A DNA stretch of 64,000 bases from Rhizoctonia solani (GCF_016906535.1 NC_057385.1:992001-1056000); one strand, 5' to 3'; shown: positions 35,689-48,227, numbered from the stretch's first letter. Numbers and translations are program-made. Notes: a model not told the origin generated them from the sequence alone.

Positions 35689-36963
35689 ATGCCGGTATCG
35701 CGTATATTCGGCATTGTTGCACGCCCCTCCTCTGTGGTTCGATTTCGCACGTCACTTGGTATAAAGCCTGGGTGCTCCACTACCAGGAGCTTTATTCCTC
35801 TCGGTGGCCGATTACCTATCTCTCGTAGTATCAGCACTAACACTTGGCAATCCGCAAACTTCAAAATGATCCACGACATTGCAAAAGTTGGGTTTGCATC
35901 TGGGACCAATGACCACTACGACAAAGCTCGTCCATCATATCCGGAAGAAGCACTTTCAGCTCTTTACAGCAGCATTCCCAAGACGGAAGGGTCTCTGAAG
36001 GTCGCTGAGTATGTCCCAGAACCTTGATTTCTCCCAACAGTATCACCCATATGTATCATTCAGACTGGGCTCTGGTACAGGTCTATTCACTCGCGCCTTG
36101 CTTAACCATCCGACTTTTGGACAAGCGGTGGGGGAGCTCCGCGCGATTGAGCCGTCAGAGGGAATGAGGGAAACATTCAACAAGCGAACCAGTGATTCGA
36201 GAGTTACCTGCCTACCTGGAGATTTTCTCAAAACAGGTGTAGAAGATGGATGGGCTGATCTAGTTGTAATCGCACAGGTTAGTGTTACTCACATCTAATG
36301 ATATGTAGCCTTGAACGTTGCATACATAGGCATTCCACTGGTGTCCTGACTATGATAAAGCTGCGGTAAGTCACCCTCTATGCTTTCGCATTCCCATATT
36401 CAAACTTTCAACTCGTCCATTGCCATATTCAGGCCGAGTTTGCGCGCATTTTGAAGCCAAAGGGTATAGTGGCATTCATCTGGAACTTGGAAGACCGGTA
36501 GGTTTGTATTCAAGTACCGAATTTCACGACTCTTATCCCGCCTGACAGTGAGAGGTCATCCTGGGTTGCCAAGATTCGAGACCTTATTGAGCCCTACGAA
36601 CAAGGATCTCCACAGTTTCGTTTGGGGGTAAGTGCCAGTATCCAATATGATTGTGTTATGACTTGAACTGAATGTCCCATATAGCTGTGGAAGGCCGTAT
36701 TCGATACACCCTCTTACAAGGCTAACTTTCAATCCCCTGAAACCAAGATCTGGGACTATGTGGTTCCCACTACCGCACAGGGAGTTCATGATCGTGCATT
36801 TAGCAAGTCCTACATAGCTGTGCTTCAGACGCCCGAGGCGGATAAAGTGCACCAGGAGATCGATAGGATTTTGGAAACATCTGAAAAGGATTGGATAGAC
36901 GAGAAGGAGGGTGTATTCAAGTACAACTACGAGACCTTTTTGGTGATTATGCGTAGGAACTGA
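35689..36963 (+). CDS. class I SAM-dependent methyltransferase (type 11)
   Basis: A small-molecule or unknown-substrate methyltransferase. The core starts at HDIAKVGFASGTNDHYDKAR, with SAM motif I VAELGSGTGLFTRALL, IEPSEGMRETF, GVEDGWADLVVIAQAFHW and PKGIVAFIWNLEDR, ending FKYNYETFLVIMRRN (stop 36961-36963). Introns: 36009-36063, 36278-36329, 36366-36432, 36498-36548, 36628-36684, all in phase, with no slip. From the ATG at 35689 a 59-residue Arg/Ser-rich leader without acidic residues (MPVSRIFGIVARPSSVVRFR) precedes the second ATG (35866), so the protein is probably mitochondrial, with a possible shorter cytosolic form. About 350 residues. Confidence 0.8.
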
Positions 36964-37263
36964 ATGTCGCGCGTGTATTGCATAATGTAGTACAGTTGGA
37001 ATCGTCGAAGAATAAGAGCATTGAAATGGCTGTACGCGCTCGTCTGCCTATATTGGCTCTCGCATGATGATGTGCTTTGAAATGCTCGGGTACATACAAC
37101 CAAGTGTGGTCGAATATGTTTGTTTATGGATGACTAAGTTGTTGATTGGACTTGCTTGTCCAGGTCGTGTTCAAGTTAACAGCCACGCGGTTGACGCCAC
37201 TCGTCCAGAGGCAACTCTCTTCGACCTTGCTCAGCACCTCAGGCCAAACAATTTGAACTTGCA

Positions 37264-38629
37264 ATGTCCGCGCCAGCAGAGCCAGCGAAACCAGCACCTA
37301 AGCAGGTTCGTCTTCTAGTCTTATGTTGTCAGACTATTATAACGCGCATTTCACCTCCGCATAGAGTCAACCCAAGCCAGAGGCCAAGGGTTCTGATGCA
37401 TCCAAACGAGGCCCTGCACCCGCCGCTACTGACGGAGCGAAGCCCGGCAAGCCAAAGAACAGTCGTCCTCGCCGACGTCCTAACAAACCGAAAGGCACCG
37501 CCACTCCCGCCCAGAAAAAGGACGACGGCGAATCCGAGCCTGAGGGTCGAGCGGTACGGCGCACTGCCGGAACGCCTTCTGGATCTGAGGATGAGTCGGA
37601 AGAAGAAGAGGTCAAATCTCCCAAGTCACCTAATCCACCTAGGTCTCCAACTGCTGCCAAGTCCCCCAAGTCACCCAAGCAACCTGCTGCAACCAAATCT
37701 TCCAAACCACCGCAACCTGCTAAAGCTCCTGAAGTTAAGCCTGCAGAAGCGAAACCGGAGGAGAATAAACCTGCACAAGCCAAACCTACAGAGGAGAATT
37801 CTCCCGAGTCAAAGCCAGCAGAGGAAGCTAAACCCGAAGCTCCTGGCGCGGGTGATGAGAACTCCAATGACGCTGGGCCCGACGAAGAGAAAAAAGGGAG
37901 AAAGGGCCACGGTCCCGGCTATGTGAACAAGGATCGGCACAAGACTGGCGGAGAGAGGGTGAGTCATCTGTTTATTTTCAAAAGCATCGAACAATCCTTT
38001 TAAATTATTACAGGGAAAAATGACAGCTGAAGAATTGGCTCAAAAGATGGAACAAATGCGCATTCGGAACGAAGAGATCAAGCGAAAGCGTCAGGTAAAG
38101 TCTTACACTAGGTTAACATATGCTGTAATATTCATATCTCACTTAGGAAGCCGACGCGGACGCGGAGGAATTTGAAAGGTCTATGGCTGCCAACCGTGAA
38201 GCTGAAAAGGCTCAACGGGAAGCTGCTGCCGCTCGCAGGAAAGAACAGCTAAAGGTCCAGGCATCAATCGATGACGAGCGAAAGAAGAACGCGGAGCGCA
38301 AAATGCAGAAGTTACAGGGGAGAGAGTGGGATGCTCAAAAGGAAGAGGCGGATTGGAATCACGATAGGCCGCTCCGTGGTCGAGGCGGGTTTGAGGGTCG
38401 GGGTCGAGGCGGTCGAGGCGGCCGAGGCGGAGGGCGTGGCGGACGGGGCGGACGGGGTGGCGGATTCAACGATGGGAGGCCAGGCCGGCAAGGTGCTCCC
38501 AGTCCAGAGGCAACCACTCCGGCAGACCCGAATGATAAGACCCAGGTAGGCTAATCTAGTACGACCTTGATAATCCGACTAACACGTCTGTAGTTCCCCG
38601 ACTTGCCTTCCGTCGCCGCTAAGGAGTGA
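37264..38629 (+). CDS. RGG-box, Lys/Pro-rich RNA-binding-like protein
   Basis: An unidentified low-complexity protein, probably RNA-associated and perhaps Stm1/Habp4-like. The start gives MSAPAEPAKPAPKQ. A long KSPKSP / AKPEE-type repeat region follows, then a conserved-looking core GPGYVNKDRHKTGGERGKMT, AEELAQKMEQMRIRNEEIKR, an alanine/lysine/glutamate coiled coil (REAEKAQREAAAARRKEQLK), LQGREWDAQKEEADW and an RGG/GGRGGRGG box (about 38384-38466). It ends FPDLPSVAAKE, stop 38627-38629. Introns: 37306-37364, 37959-38013, 38095-38146, 38546-38593. The frame is intact throughout. RGG boxes bind RNA and are arginine-methylated; a specific role is not shown. Confidence 0.7.
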
Positions 38630-39075
38630 TCTTAAAATGATACATCTTTAAAGTATTACTGCTGAAACTAATGGGGTTTGGTATGGTTGATCTCACTAAA
38701 TCAAACAGTATGTATGCTGTCCATACACTTTATCGTGGGCTGACACGCCAACGATAGTTTTGGCTCTTCCAAGTGTCGATGCGCCTTGCTGTGTTGTAGT
38801 TCTTGGATCCGAGTGATGTTTATATCGATATCGTTTACATGAATACCAAATCAAATGTGTTAAAATTACAAACCCGAATCATAGTGGTCTCGGGATCTGA
38901 GGTTACACCACTGATGAACCCGTTACATCATGGGTACTTTGGACGGTTGCGCACCTCCGGCATTACACGGACAATCGATGTTCTCACGATCCGGAACGCC
39001 CCAGAACGGCTCAAATCCCAGCTGCTGAGAGGGTTCAACTTGGCCAGTGTCCACACCTCCCCATCACCCAACAAG
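38630..39075. other. intergenic, PGK promoter
   Basis: Contains the 3' end of the RGG gene and the promoter and leader of phosphoglycerate kinase, with a CT/CA-rich stretch just before the ATG (39041-39070) typical of strongly expressed fungal genes. No gene is seen. Confidence 0.5.
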
Positions 39076-40653
39076 ATGTCTTTGTCCAACAAGCTCTCTA
39101 TTACCGATCTTGGGTCGCTCAAGGATAAGCGCGTGCTTATTCGTGTTGACTTTAACGTCCCAATCCAAGATGGTAAGATCACCAACCCGGCGGTAAGTTG
39201 TATTGAAATCGGTCGCGTCGAAATGAACCCGGCTTGATTGGCATTTTGGTTCGCGTAGCGCATTGTTGCTGCTCTACCGACGATCAAGTATGCATTGGAG
39301 AAAGGCAAGTAGCGATTGGTACGCCCCTTTGAAATGTAGTTAACAAGATATTACAGAGGCCAAGGCAGTTGTCCTGATGTCCCATCTCGGACGTCCGGAT
39401 GGCAAAGTCGTCGAAAAATACTCCTCAAAGTCGTCGCCACTGAACTCAGCAATCAACTCGGCGGAAAGGATGTCAAGTTCCTCAACGACTGCGTCGGTCC
39501 CGAAGTCGAGCAAGCCGTCAACTCTGCACCCTCTGGCTCGGTTATCCTCCTCGAAAATCTCCGATTCCACATCGAAGAGGAGGGATCCGTCAAGGACAAG
39601 GCCGGAAACAAGACCAAGGCCAATCCCGAGGATGTTAAGAAGTTCCGTGAGGGTCTTACTGCGCTGGGTGATGTGTATGTCAACGATGCGTTTGGAACCG
39701 CCCATCGCGCACATTCGTCGATGGTCGGCGTCAAGCTCCCCCAACGTGCCGCTGGATTCTTGATGAAGAAGGAATTGGAGTTCTTCGCCAAGGCTTTGGA
39801 GAGCCCCGAGCGTCCGTTCTTGGCCATTCTTGGTGGTGCAAAAGTTTCGGATAAGATCCAGTTGATTGAGAATATGCTTGACAAGGTTGGTCGGTCAATG
39901 AACAGAGTCCAGGATCAGAGGCTGATTATATGCGCAGGTCAACTCGCTCATCATCTGCGGTGGAATGGCCTTTACTTTCAAGAAGACGCTCAACAGCGTC
40001 AAGATTGGCAAGTCTCTCTTTGACCAGGCCGGATCTGAAAAGGTCGCGTCGCTCTTGGAAAAGGCCAAGGCAAACAACGTCAAGGTCGTTTTCCCCGTGG
40101 ACTATATCACGCCGACAAGTTCGACAAGGAGGCTCAGGTTTGAACAGCGCATACATAAACGTGGATGGGATTCTGATCATGTTTGAGCAGACTGGCACTG
40201 CTACTGACGAGGAAGGTATTCCCGACGAATGGATGGGTCTGGACGCCGGTGAAAAATCCCGACAGCTGTTCAAGGAAACAGTCCTCGAGGCCAAGACTAT
40301 CCTCTGGAACGGGTACGCAATCTCACACGCTCGTATCGCTTTCAAACTCACACGACGGATAGTCCCCCAGGTGTATTCGAGTTTGAGAAATTCGCAGGAG
40401 GATCCTCCGCCCTTCTCGAGGCTAATATCGAGGCCGCAAAGAAGGGAGCGACTGTGATCGTGGGCGGTGGAGATACAGCCACTGTTGTCGCCCAAGCCGG
40501 AAAGGAATCCGAGCTCAGCCATGTGTCGACTGGTGGAGGTGCCAGCTTGGAGCTTCTCGAGGGCAAGGTGAGTATGCTTGTGGTTTGCACAGACTATCGT
40601 TCTGACTTGTGGCATAGACTCTCCCCGGCGTTGCTGAACTCAGTGAGAAGTAA
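39076..40653 (+). CDS. PGK1: phosphoglycerate kinase
   Basis: Glycolytic enzyme making ATP from 1,3-bisphosphoglycerate. The start gives [20 protein letters not shown], then [14 protein letters not shown] (substrate-binding Asp/Asn), [135 protein letters not shown] and [20 protein letters not shown], ending ELSEK. Introns: 39193-39258, 39305-39356 (GC donor GCAAGT), 39886-39937, 40138-40190, 40313-40362, 40568-40617. Single missing bases break the frame at 39423-39424 (EKYSL-KVV) and 40110-40111 ([13 protein letters not shown]). An essential single-copy enzyme is unlikely to be dead, so these argue for sequencing error. Confidence 0.95.
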
Positions 40654-40951
40654 ACAATAAATGTACTTGATCACTCAACCTCTGTCTTATATCATCTACA
40701 ACTGAATAAACCAAATCTACAATGTAACCTGCATTTAATTAATCCGTGGCGAATGTTCGTAGACACAGACGATCGGGGAACTGGTGCGATATCGAATAGG
40801 AAAGCAAGAGAAAAAATGAATGTGCGAGTGTGGGCGGATGGATGTACAAATACGAACGGAGTTAATGCCTCAACGGACAGGAATGGTAAATAACACAGAG
40901 AGCGATAACAGGTGTAATATTATGGAAATGTTTCTTTCTTTCTTTCTTCTT

Positions 40952-43321
40952 TCACGCAATTACGCAATCCTCGTTGTTGGCTTGAGCACGCGTCGGCCGA
41001 GCTCCGGGCGCGACACGGCGGTTTCCAGCTCGTTTGAGGTCTGTTAGACGAGCCATGGCCCGTTTGTTTCCTTGAGCTAATACGCACGGGGTTAGATCAT
41101 GAACCAAGTCCAGGAGGGGGTCAAGAACTCACCAGCCGCACGCATGTACCAGCGTTTCGCAAATTCAACATCGACCTTTAAACCGATTCCTACTTCTGCA
41201 TAGTACCCAACCGCATACTCGGCTTTACTCAGCCCCTTGTTCGCGGCGCGCCGGGCCCACAGATACGCCTCGGAATCGCTCTGCTTCAAGACACCCTCGC
41301 TTCCGGTCAAGTACCACCCGCTCAGCGCCAGCTCGGCTTCCGCATCGCCCTTTTGCGCGGCCTTGGTATACCACGCGATCGACCGCTTCGGGTCGACGGG
41401 GCACGTCAATTGACCGTACTCGTACGCGCCCCGAGCTTGAACTGGGACCGGACAAACCCGAGCTGGGCGGCACGGGTGAACAGGTCCTTGGCGTACGCCT
41501 CGTCGTGGACCACGACCTGGGATCCGGGCTGCTCGTGCAGGAGCCCAAGCTCATGCAACGCGTGCGGGTTCTCCACGTCCGCCTGTTCGGCGGCTCGTCG
41601 CAGCCAGGGAACACCGTCGCGCGGGCTCTTTTGCTGGCCGAGCTGGCCTTGGAGGTAGATCATCCCGAGCTTGTACATCGCGGCCGTGTCGCCCAGGGAC
41701 GCGGCCTTTTTGTAAAACGCAAACGCGTGCTTGGGGTCTTTTCGCGTGCCCGCGCCGATTTCGTTGCAGACGGCGACACGGTAGCAGGCTGCGGCGTGGT
41801 TTTGTTTGGCGGCTTGCATGTACAGGTGGTAGGCCTTTTCGTGGTCGACTTGGAGACCGAGCATGCCTGTTCCGTAGCAGTTGGCGAGGAAGAACTGGGC
41901 GTCGGGGAATGTGTCACCCGTGGTGGCGAGTTTGCGGATCACTTTCAAGCTCTCCCCGATGAGGGTGTCGCGGTACTTGCGCACGGCTCGCTGGTCTGGG
42001 CGTCCTCTCCGATGCGCTTGGCGGCCTCGATCAAATATTTTGCATACTTGAAATGAGACTCGGGATCGGGGTCTTCTTTCATGCTGGCACGATACTGGTC
42101 GACGAATTCTTTGGTGTACGGGAGCTGGTTGGCATCGATGGCTTTGATCTTCTTGGTAGTGGGGGCAACTGAGAGGTTGTGCCTGTACGTTGCAGGGATG
42201 ACCTCATTTGGAAGTCGTCACCTGTATCGTCGGTACGGATAGACGCTGCGGAAGAACCTCGCATGATGGATGACTGACTGGGCGACAAGTAGCCGCCGCC
42301 ATCGGAAGGGCCAGGGCCACCTGGACCAGGAGGGGGATAGTACGGAGCACCGGGGTTGGGAGGGATGAAGAGCGAGGGAGGTGCGGATCCTGGAGGCAAG
42401 TCGAGACCTGCAAACGAGGCGGCTGCGTACATACCATCGTCCTGTGGAGGGGGAGGAGGCATACGATTGTATGGTCCAGGGGGAGGAGGATGCCTCGGGT
42501 AATGGCCATAGGGAAGCATGGTGTCGCCATAGCCTCCACGATGGCCAGAGCGTATACTCGCACGGTCATCGAATTGATCGTATTCCGAGTAGCCGCCGGA
42601 GCCGCCAGAGTAGATGGATGCGCTGTCGAATACCTGGCCTGGGGGTGGAGGACCTGGGGGGCCTGGGGGGCCTGGAGGGCCAGGGGGTGGAGGGCCACGC
42701 CACTGGGGATGATGGATGGGGGTGGTAGTGGGCAGGTGGGTGGGCAGAGGCACCACGGGGCGGGGGCATGCGATGGGACATGGAGGTGCCGGATCGGGGG
42801 ATAGGGTCGGCTCGGGGGTCGCCAGCACGATAGCTCATAGATGTGCCTGCTCGCTGGATTGGATCGTTTATGTGCATCGAGTTGAACGCAAGGTCATTGG
42901 GGTCATATGACGATGGAGGGGGAAAGTGCCTATTGTTGGGCAGAGGCGGGTGCTCGAACCCAGGATCGCGTGGGTGGGTGGGAAGGGAAGGTGTCGATCG
43001 GTTAGCCAGTTGCATAAATGGTCTGCCTGTTGTCAGGTATCGTAATTATAGTATAATTATCGCCGTGGGATACACTGGCCTACCTGGTGCTGGCAGCATA
43101 TCGCCTTCGTGCAGACTCGTCTGACGCGGCGCTTGTCCGTTCATTGTCCCTTCTCGCAGTGTCGGTGCCTGTGTTGGCGGTGCTGCATTCGAGGAGGGAA
43201 CGGGCGCAGAGGACGAGGCAGAGGCAGAGGGGCCATCCTCGTCGCGTGTGTGGTCGTAATAGTCGACGATGTGGTTGTATTCTTCATGTTCATAGGCAGG
43301 CGGAGGAGGAGTATTCACCAT
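40952..43321 (-). CDS. chitin synthase regulator, Chs4/Skt5 type (Sel1 repeats, CAAX end)
   Basis: Activates and places chitin synthase III at the membrane. The start gives MVNTPPPPAYEHEEYNHIVD. A long Pro/Gly-rich N-terminus includes a collagen-like GPPGPPGPPGPP run (about 42640-42690). Then KIKAIDANQLPYTKEFVDQY, SHFKYAKYLIEAAKRIGEDA and Sel1-type repeats: DAQFFLANCYGTGMLGLQVD, HAAACYRVAVCNEIGAGT, TAAMYKLGMIYLQGQLGQQK, PHALHELGLLHEQPG, AEYAVGYYAEVGIGL. The last exon ends NNEDCVIA (stop 40952-40954), a prenylation CAAX box as in Skt5. One-base losses appear near 42715, 42190, 42000 and 41424-41430. An intron at about 43021-43082 follows the first exon. Confidence 0.85.
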
Positions 43322-43574
43322 GCTTTGCGCAGTCTTCTACACAAGTAATGTAAAAAGAGAAGAGAGAAAAAATATAGAGCAAATCCAAGGGGTAATCGCA
43401 ATCCACAATCCAACAGGATCAACCTAGCTAGGAATAAGAACTCCAAAAGAACCGGCGCCTGCTGTGTGCACGAACCAAGCCTTATCCGGTCCCCTGTCAC
43501 ACCGGTCCGTCACAAACACAAGAACACAACTCTCTTCTCCCTCCACCACACTCAATTTATTCAGACGTTCATCA

Positions 43575-44152
43575 ATGCAATCATCCGTTGGCACGACACG
43601 GGTAGATACCCGAACTCCTGATCGTTCCTCCTCAAGGAGCTCGGGTAGCTCCTCTTCTTTTGTCCCAAACACGGGAAGCACGGCTCGTGATTATTGCAGT
43701 AAGCATACATTCCCTATTTCTCATCCAACGCAACCAATAACCAACATATTCAGCCATCGAACGCACGCTCCTCTCTTTCTCCCGTCTTGGTCTAGTTTTA
43801 TTCGTCTTGTCTGCTTCCCTGCTGCTCAAGGCCCGTCTGCCGGGCCCCGAAGATAACAATGACGAAACAGGCGGAGAGGCCGCTCTGCCCCTCGCATCAG
43901 TATTCTTAGTGGCGTCTATCCTCGCTATTATATCGGGCTGGATGGGCTATGAGTCTGATCTACGAGGTCTTCGTGAGGAAAGAGCCTTTGTCGGGGGTTA
44001 CAAGTATATATTCCGTTTCTATTCTAAATAGCATCATATTTCCCACTCACGTCACTTCTTCTAGATTCACCGAAATTGTCGTAGTCCTTGTCGCCATGCT
44101 CCTTTTCGCAACGTGCCTGTTGTTACTGAAAGCCGACTATCAAGTCAGTTGA
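43575..44152 (+). CDS. DUF202-family small membrane protein
   Basis: About 170 residues. A Ser-rich N-terminus (MQSSVGTTRVDTRTPDRSSS) is followed by TIERTLLSFSRLGLVLFVLS, the DUF202 ERT motif entering a first transmembrane helix; LASVFLVASILAIISGWMGY is the second helix and FTEIVVVLVAMLLFATCLLL the third. Introns are 43699-43753 and about 43996-44064; at the second the join is off by one base (a GGGGG run at the donor). DUF202 proteins include the polyphosphate-polymerase subunit Vtc1, but this short member has no proven role. It is divergent with the Chs4/Skt5 gene, 253 bases away. Confidence 0.7.
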
Positions 44153-44394
44153 AATGACGACATTTGACGCATTACGCCTAGACTATACACTCTAATTCTG
44201 CCTAATGTATCACTTGGCCTATATATTGTACCATAGCCTTGTCCAAATTAAATCCTTGAAAAGCCTAAGCAAAGCCTGAAAATGCCCGTCACAATCCCAG
44301 TCACATAATCACGTGATGATCCACCCCGAGCTCGTAATTACACACTTGCAAGGCTCCCGACTACGACACACCTGGCTCCCCCTCCCTTCTCTAA

Positions 44395-46928
44395 ATGGCC
44401 GCGACCCGCCGATCTTCCCGCCTAAGCAGCGTAGCCAAACCCGACCCCAAGCGTGAAACATCTGAAGAAACATGGGACAGATGTGCAGCCTGTAAGCCCG
44501 ACGCAGTTCGGTCCAGCTCGTCCAAGGCCAAAACCGTCTGGGCTGAATGCGAAAAGTGCGGAACGTGGTTTCATTGGGACTGTGTTGGGGAAGGCGGGGA
44601 TATCAATCTAGTTGATAAATGGTGTTTTATTGTCCTTTTTTTTCTGTTAATGGTTTGTTGTGGGTCGCCCTTTGATCTGAAATTACAATCAATGACCGAG
44701 TCCAGTGCGGGTCTAATGCAATATTGATTTTTATTTTTATTTAACACAGGTACTGCAAAACATGCCTTGCGAGCTACCCAGAACTACAAATCACCCTCTT
44801 ACCGCCCACTCGCAAGTCGACTCGAAAGCGAGCGAGGCTCGACTATGCAATATCGAAGCAGGAGTTCCACACGACCAGTCGGACCCAAACAGGTGGATGA
44901 CGATCATTCAAGACAAGCCCATCCACCCGGACTCGTTCAAGCGCGTTAGGGGGGATGAGCTGTCCAAGGAGTGGGTCGAAAGGAACGAATGGGCCATGAC
45001 CGAACCGGTTGTGATCGACTCGCCGGACGGACTGGGCATGATGATGCCCTCGGAGCCCGAGTTTGGGATCAACGATGTGGTGGAACTGGTCGGTGCCGAT
45101 GTGCCCGTTGAAGTGATCGGTAAGTTCTCTGTTGTGTGCGTGTGTTGCATACGCTTTCCCTTTTCCTCGAGTTTACTGAATCGGGTTGGGGCTGCAGACG
45201 TGGCGACTCAGGCCACATCGCCCGGTTGGACGCTCGGCTCGTGGGCGGAGTATTACAATACCCCCGAACCAAAGAGGGACAAGATTCGCAATGTGATCTC
45301 GCTCGAAGTAAGCGGGACGAAACTCGCTGAAAAGATATGCCCGCCTCGTCTGGTGCGCGAGATCGATTGGGTGGAGCACGTTTGGCCGGCTGGGAAAAAG
45401 GGAAAAGGCCAGTATCCAAAAGTGCAACTGTATTGCTTGATGAGTGTCGCGCAATGCTGGACGGTGAGTTTTTTTGTGTATCTGGATGGCATTGATAGGG
45501 TCGCTCAACTGTGTTGGGTAGGACTGGCACGTCGATTTCGCAGGCAGTTCGGTCTATTATCATATCCTGAAGGGATCCAAGGTATGGGTATATCTGAAGG
45601 ATCCGGAGATCTTATCATTTATTGTCTCCCTAGGTCTTTTATTTCGTCGAACCCACACCAGCCAATTTAAATGCGTACGAAAAGTGGTCGGGAAGCGAGA
45701 ACCAAAGCACAACCTGGTTTGGTGATCTTGTAGATAAGGTTACCAAGGTCGAACTTGCTGCGGGGAATACAATGTGAGCAAGTACGTCTTTTTGCTAGTA
45801 TGCGGCTTGGCTAAGTTTCGGGACAGGATAATACCCACAGGGTGGATACACTGCGTTGTGAGTTTTGTGATGAAGGTCCGCTTTTAGTCAATTGATTAGC
45901 CAAATAGTATACCCCACAAGATTCTCTGGTATTTGGAGGAAACTTTTTACATTCATACAACATTGCTACTCGTGAGTGGTTACTATAGACTCTTTACCAG
46001 TACTAATCCATTCGTGCAGAACTAAGAGTTCGTGACATTGAAATAAATACACGAGTACCCAAAAAGTTCCGGTTCCCATTCTTCACAAAGTAAGCCCCAC
46101 ATGCCTCAGTCTAGTATCGCTGACCCATCAGGGAATAGGATGTGCTGGTATGCGACCGATAAATATGTGAGAGACCTTAAAGCGAAAGAAGAAATCAGCC
46201 CAAGGATACTAGAAGGCCTGGCATCACTCGCCACATTCGTTGTGTCTGAAGTACGCATGATCGAACGAGGGGGGAAGGAAAAGGAAAAAGAGGCAAAAGA
46301 ACAAATTCCTGGTGATCGAGTGCGCGAACCAGGTGCGCTTGCAAGAGAATTGAGATGGAGGGTTCGGAATGCGAGGGGGATAGACTCGGATAGCGAAGGT
46401 CCCAGTACCTCGTCACCTGTTCCTCCTACCAACGGGGCCACGGCCGGGGCAAAACGAAAAAGAACGGAGACACCTATTCCTGCTTCCACCTCTACTTCTG
46501 TCTCCACCTCTGCCCCTGTCCCTGTCCCCGCACCTTCTGCTCCTAATGCCGCACCGGCACCTGTCCAGGCCGAAGAAGAGAAGATGGAGTCTCCTGTGAT
46601 GTTCAGGAACTTTGTCCCTCGCAAGTGGACTGAAGTACGACGCGACTCGGCGGTAACGACATGTTTTGTCGATCCGTCGTCGATCCAGGAGGAAGAGGCA
46701 ATGGACAAACTGGTTCAGGAGGGTACAGTCGGGGCTGCCGAATTACAGACCAAAGTTGATACGATTGTCAAGACGCGAAGATACAAGGACAAAGAGCAGG
46801 GGGGCAAGACGGTGGTTGAACGTCAAACAATCACAAGAACTCTGGATATTTATACTTGGGATGAAAACATCACGAGAGATGTGGATGTGCCTATGGAGAT
46901 TGCGAATGATAGTGCAACCGTTTCTTAA
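44395..46928 (+). CDS. PHD / JmjC histone demethylase, JHD1/KDM2 type
   Basis: Fe(II)/2-oxoglutarate enzyme expected to demethylate H3K36. The start gives [16 protein letters not shown]. The PHD finger reads [23 protein letters not shown], then WYCKTC across an intron. Middle: [40 protein letters not shown]. Jmj[50 protein letters not shown] (His and Asp ligands), [20 protein letters not shown] (second His), [20 protein letters not shown]. The C-terminus is Ser/Pro/Ala-rich and basic, ending ANDSATVS (stop 46926-46928). One base is missing near 44848-44851 (LDYAN-IEAG). Introns at about 45120-45196, 45462-45521, 45582-45634, 45775-45831, 45857-45913, 45972-46020 and 46090-46138. Confidence 0.87.
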
Positions 46929-47144
46929 ACCCCCTCCCCCCTGACTGAAGCTTGAGTATTGTTATAATCGGACTTATTTTGTTGTTGTAGAGCAGGTTCA
47001 ATAGTGACTACAGAATTGGATACAAAACATCGTGTGTGATTCACGGCGAGTGTTATGTGACATAAGTTACGACACTATTACTAGATATAAGATTTCCCTA
47101 TATTTTCGTGTATCCCAAATTGAATCGACACAAGCAAAAGAGTT

Positions 47145-47991
47145 TCAAGGCTTAGGTACATGAAGCGTCTTGCTCACCATCGCCGCAGCCCAGCATCCGA
47201 ATACAACGGCAGCCGTGTGGACCTCGCCGTTCCCACCAGGCTTGCCCCAAAGCTGAATAACGCCCAAGGGCAAACCCTGCCCGCCTGGAGTCCGGTCCAT
47301 CCCTGACGCACCCAATAGGTCATGAGACCGACAAGAGTGAGCGACGAAGGGATGGGTAAACCTTCAAAGTACTTGGATTTTCCGGTTGCGTCTTTGGGGA
47401 CCGAGGCCACGGTGGCGTTGAAGCGCGCTAGCCGCGCAAGACCACAGCAGATAAAGACAGTCAAAACGATTTGATCCAATAGCGTGCGGAAACCGATCGT
47501 AAACGCCAACAATGCAGGAGCCACTCCGAATGATATCTAAAACCAAATAAAGCATATTAATTATGAGCAAATTTAAGTTTATTTGTAAACTGTCGACCGT
47601 ACCAAATCCGCAAGACTGTCCAACTCCTGGCCAAGTAGACTGGAGCTCTGTCTCCACCGGGCTACTTTACCGTCAAAGAAATCGAACATGAGGCCGCGAG
47701 TGGGAAAGCGAGGGCGGCGTAGAGTTCGGATTCGTCGTGGCTGATGAGGAAACGTGCGGACGAGAAGATCGAAAACGAGCCGCAGAAGCCGTTCATGATC
47801 GTCACCAGGTCAGCCAGGCGGAAGTTCCTGTACCATATCCCCTTGCATCAGTGCCGGTATAATAACGAATAGCTATATGATTCTGACCTACGAGTGAGAA
47901 GTGTCCTTCCGTGTCATTGTACTTTGCGAGCGCGTCAGCCTTTCGTTCGGCTCGGTCTTGGGGTAGCGCTTGATTTCCTCTGTGTAGCCAT
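47145..47991 (-). CDS. CHO1: phosphatidylserine synthase (CDP-alcohol phosphotransferase)
   Basis: ER membrane enzyme joining serine to CDP-diacylglycerol. Blocks: [40 protein letters not shown], the catalytic CDP-OH-P motif [16 protein letters not shown] with ELDSLAD (metal-binding Asps), [58 protein letters not shown], and the C-terminus [20 protein letters not shown], ending KTLHVPKP (stop 47145-47147). Several hydrophobic helices fit a multi-spanning protein. The start at 47991 ([11 protein letters not shown]) reaches ERKADA only through two lost bases; others are lost near 47690 and 47265-47275. The family is certain; exact ends are less so. Confidence 0.85.
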
Positions 47992-48227
47992 CGTGTCGTG
48001 GTGGAGAGCAACAGAGAGAATGGAGCCCGCTAATTCGCTCTGACGAGTATCCCGGACCCAAACTGCGTCATGCAATCCGAGGCCGTGCGCTTCTCGCACG
48101 TGCACAAGATTAGAGATAAGATCGTCCGACTCTGGAACCGACCCTGCGCAAGCGTGTATTATTTTAAATCGACATGTGTGCTTTTATATTGTCCTCGGCA
48201 ATATGCGGCTACAGTACACAAAAACAA

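Noticed and set aside
37367..37867. Antisense Gly/Ala/Ser-rich frame under the RGG gene
   Set aside because: It mirrors the Lys/Pro/Ala repeat of the sense gene, whose spliced frame is consistent across five exons.
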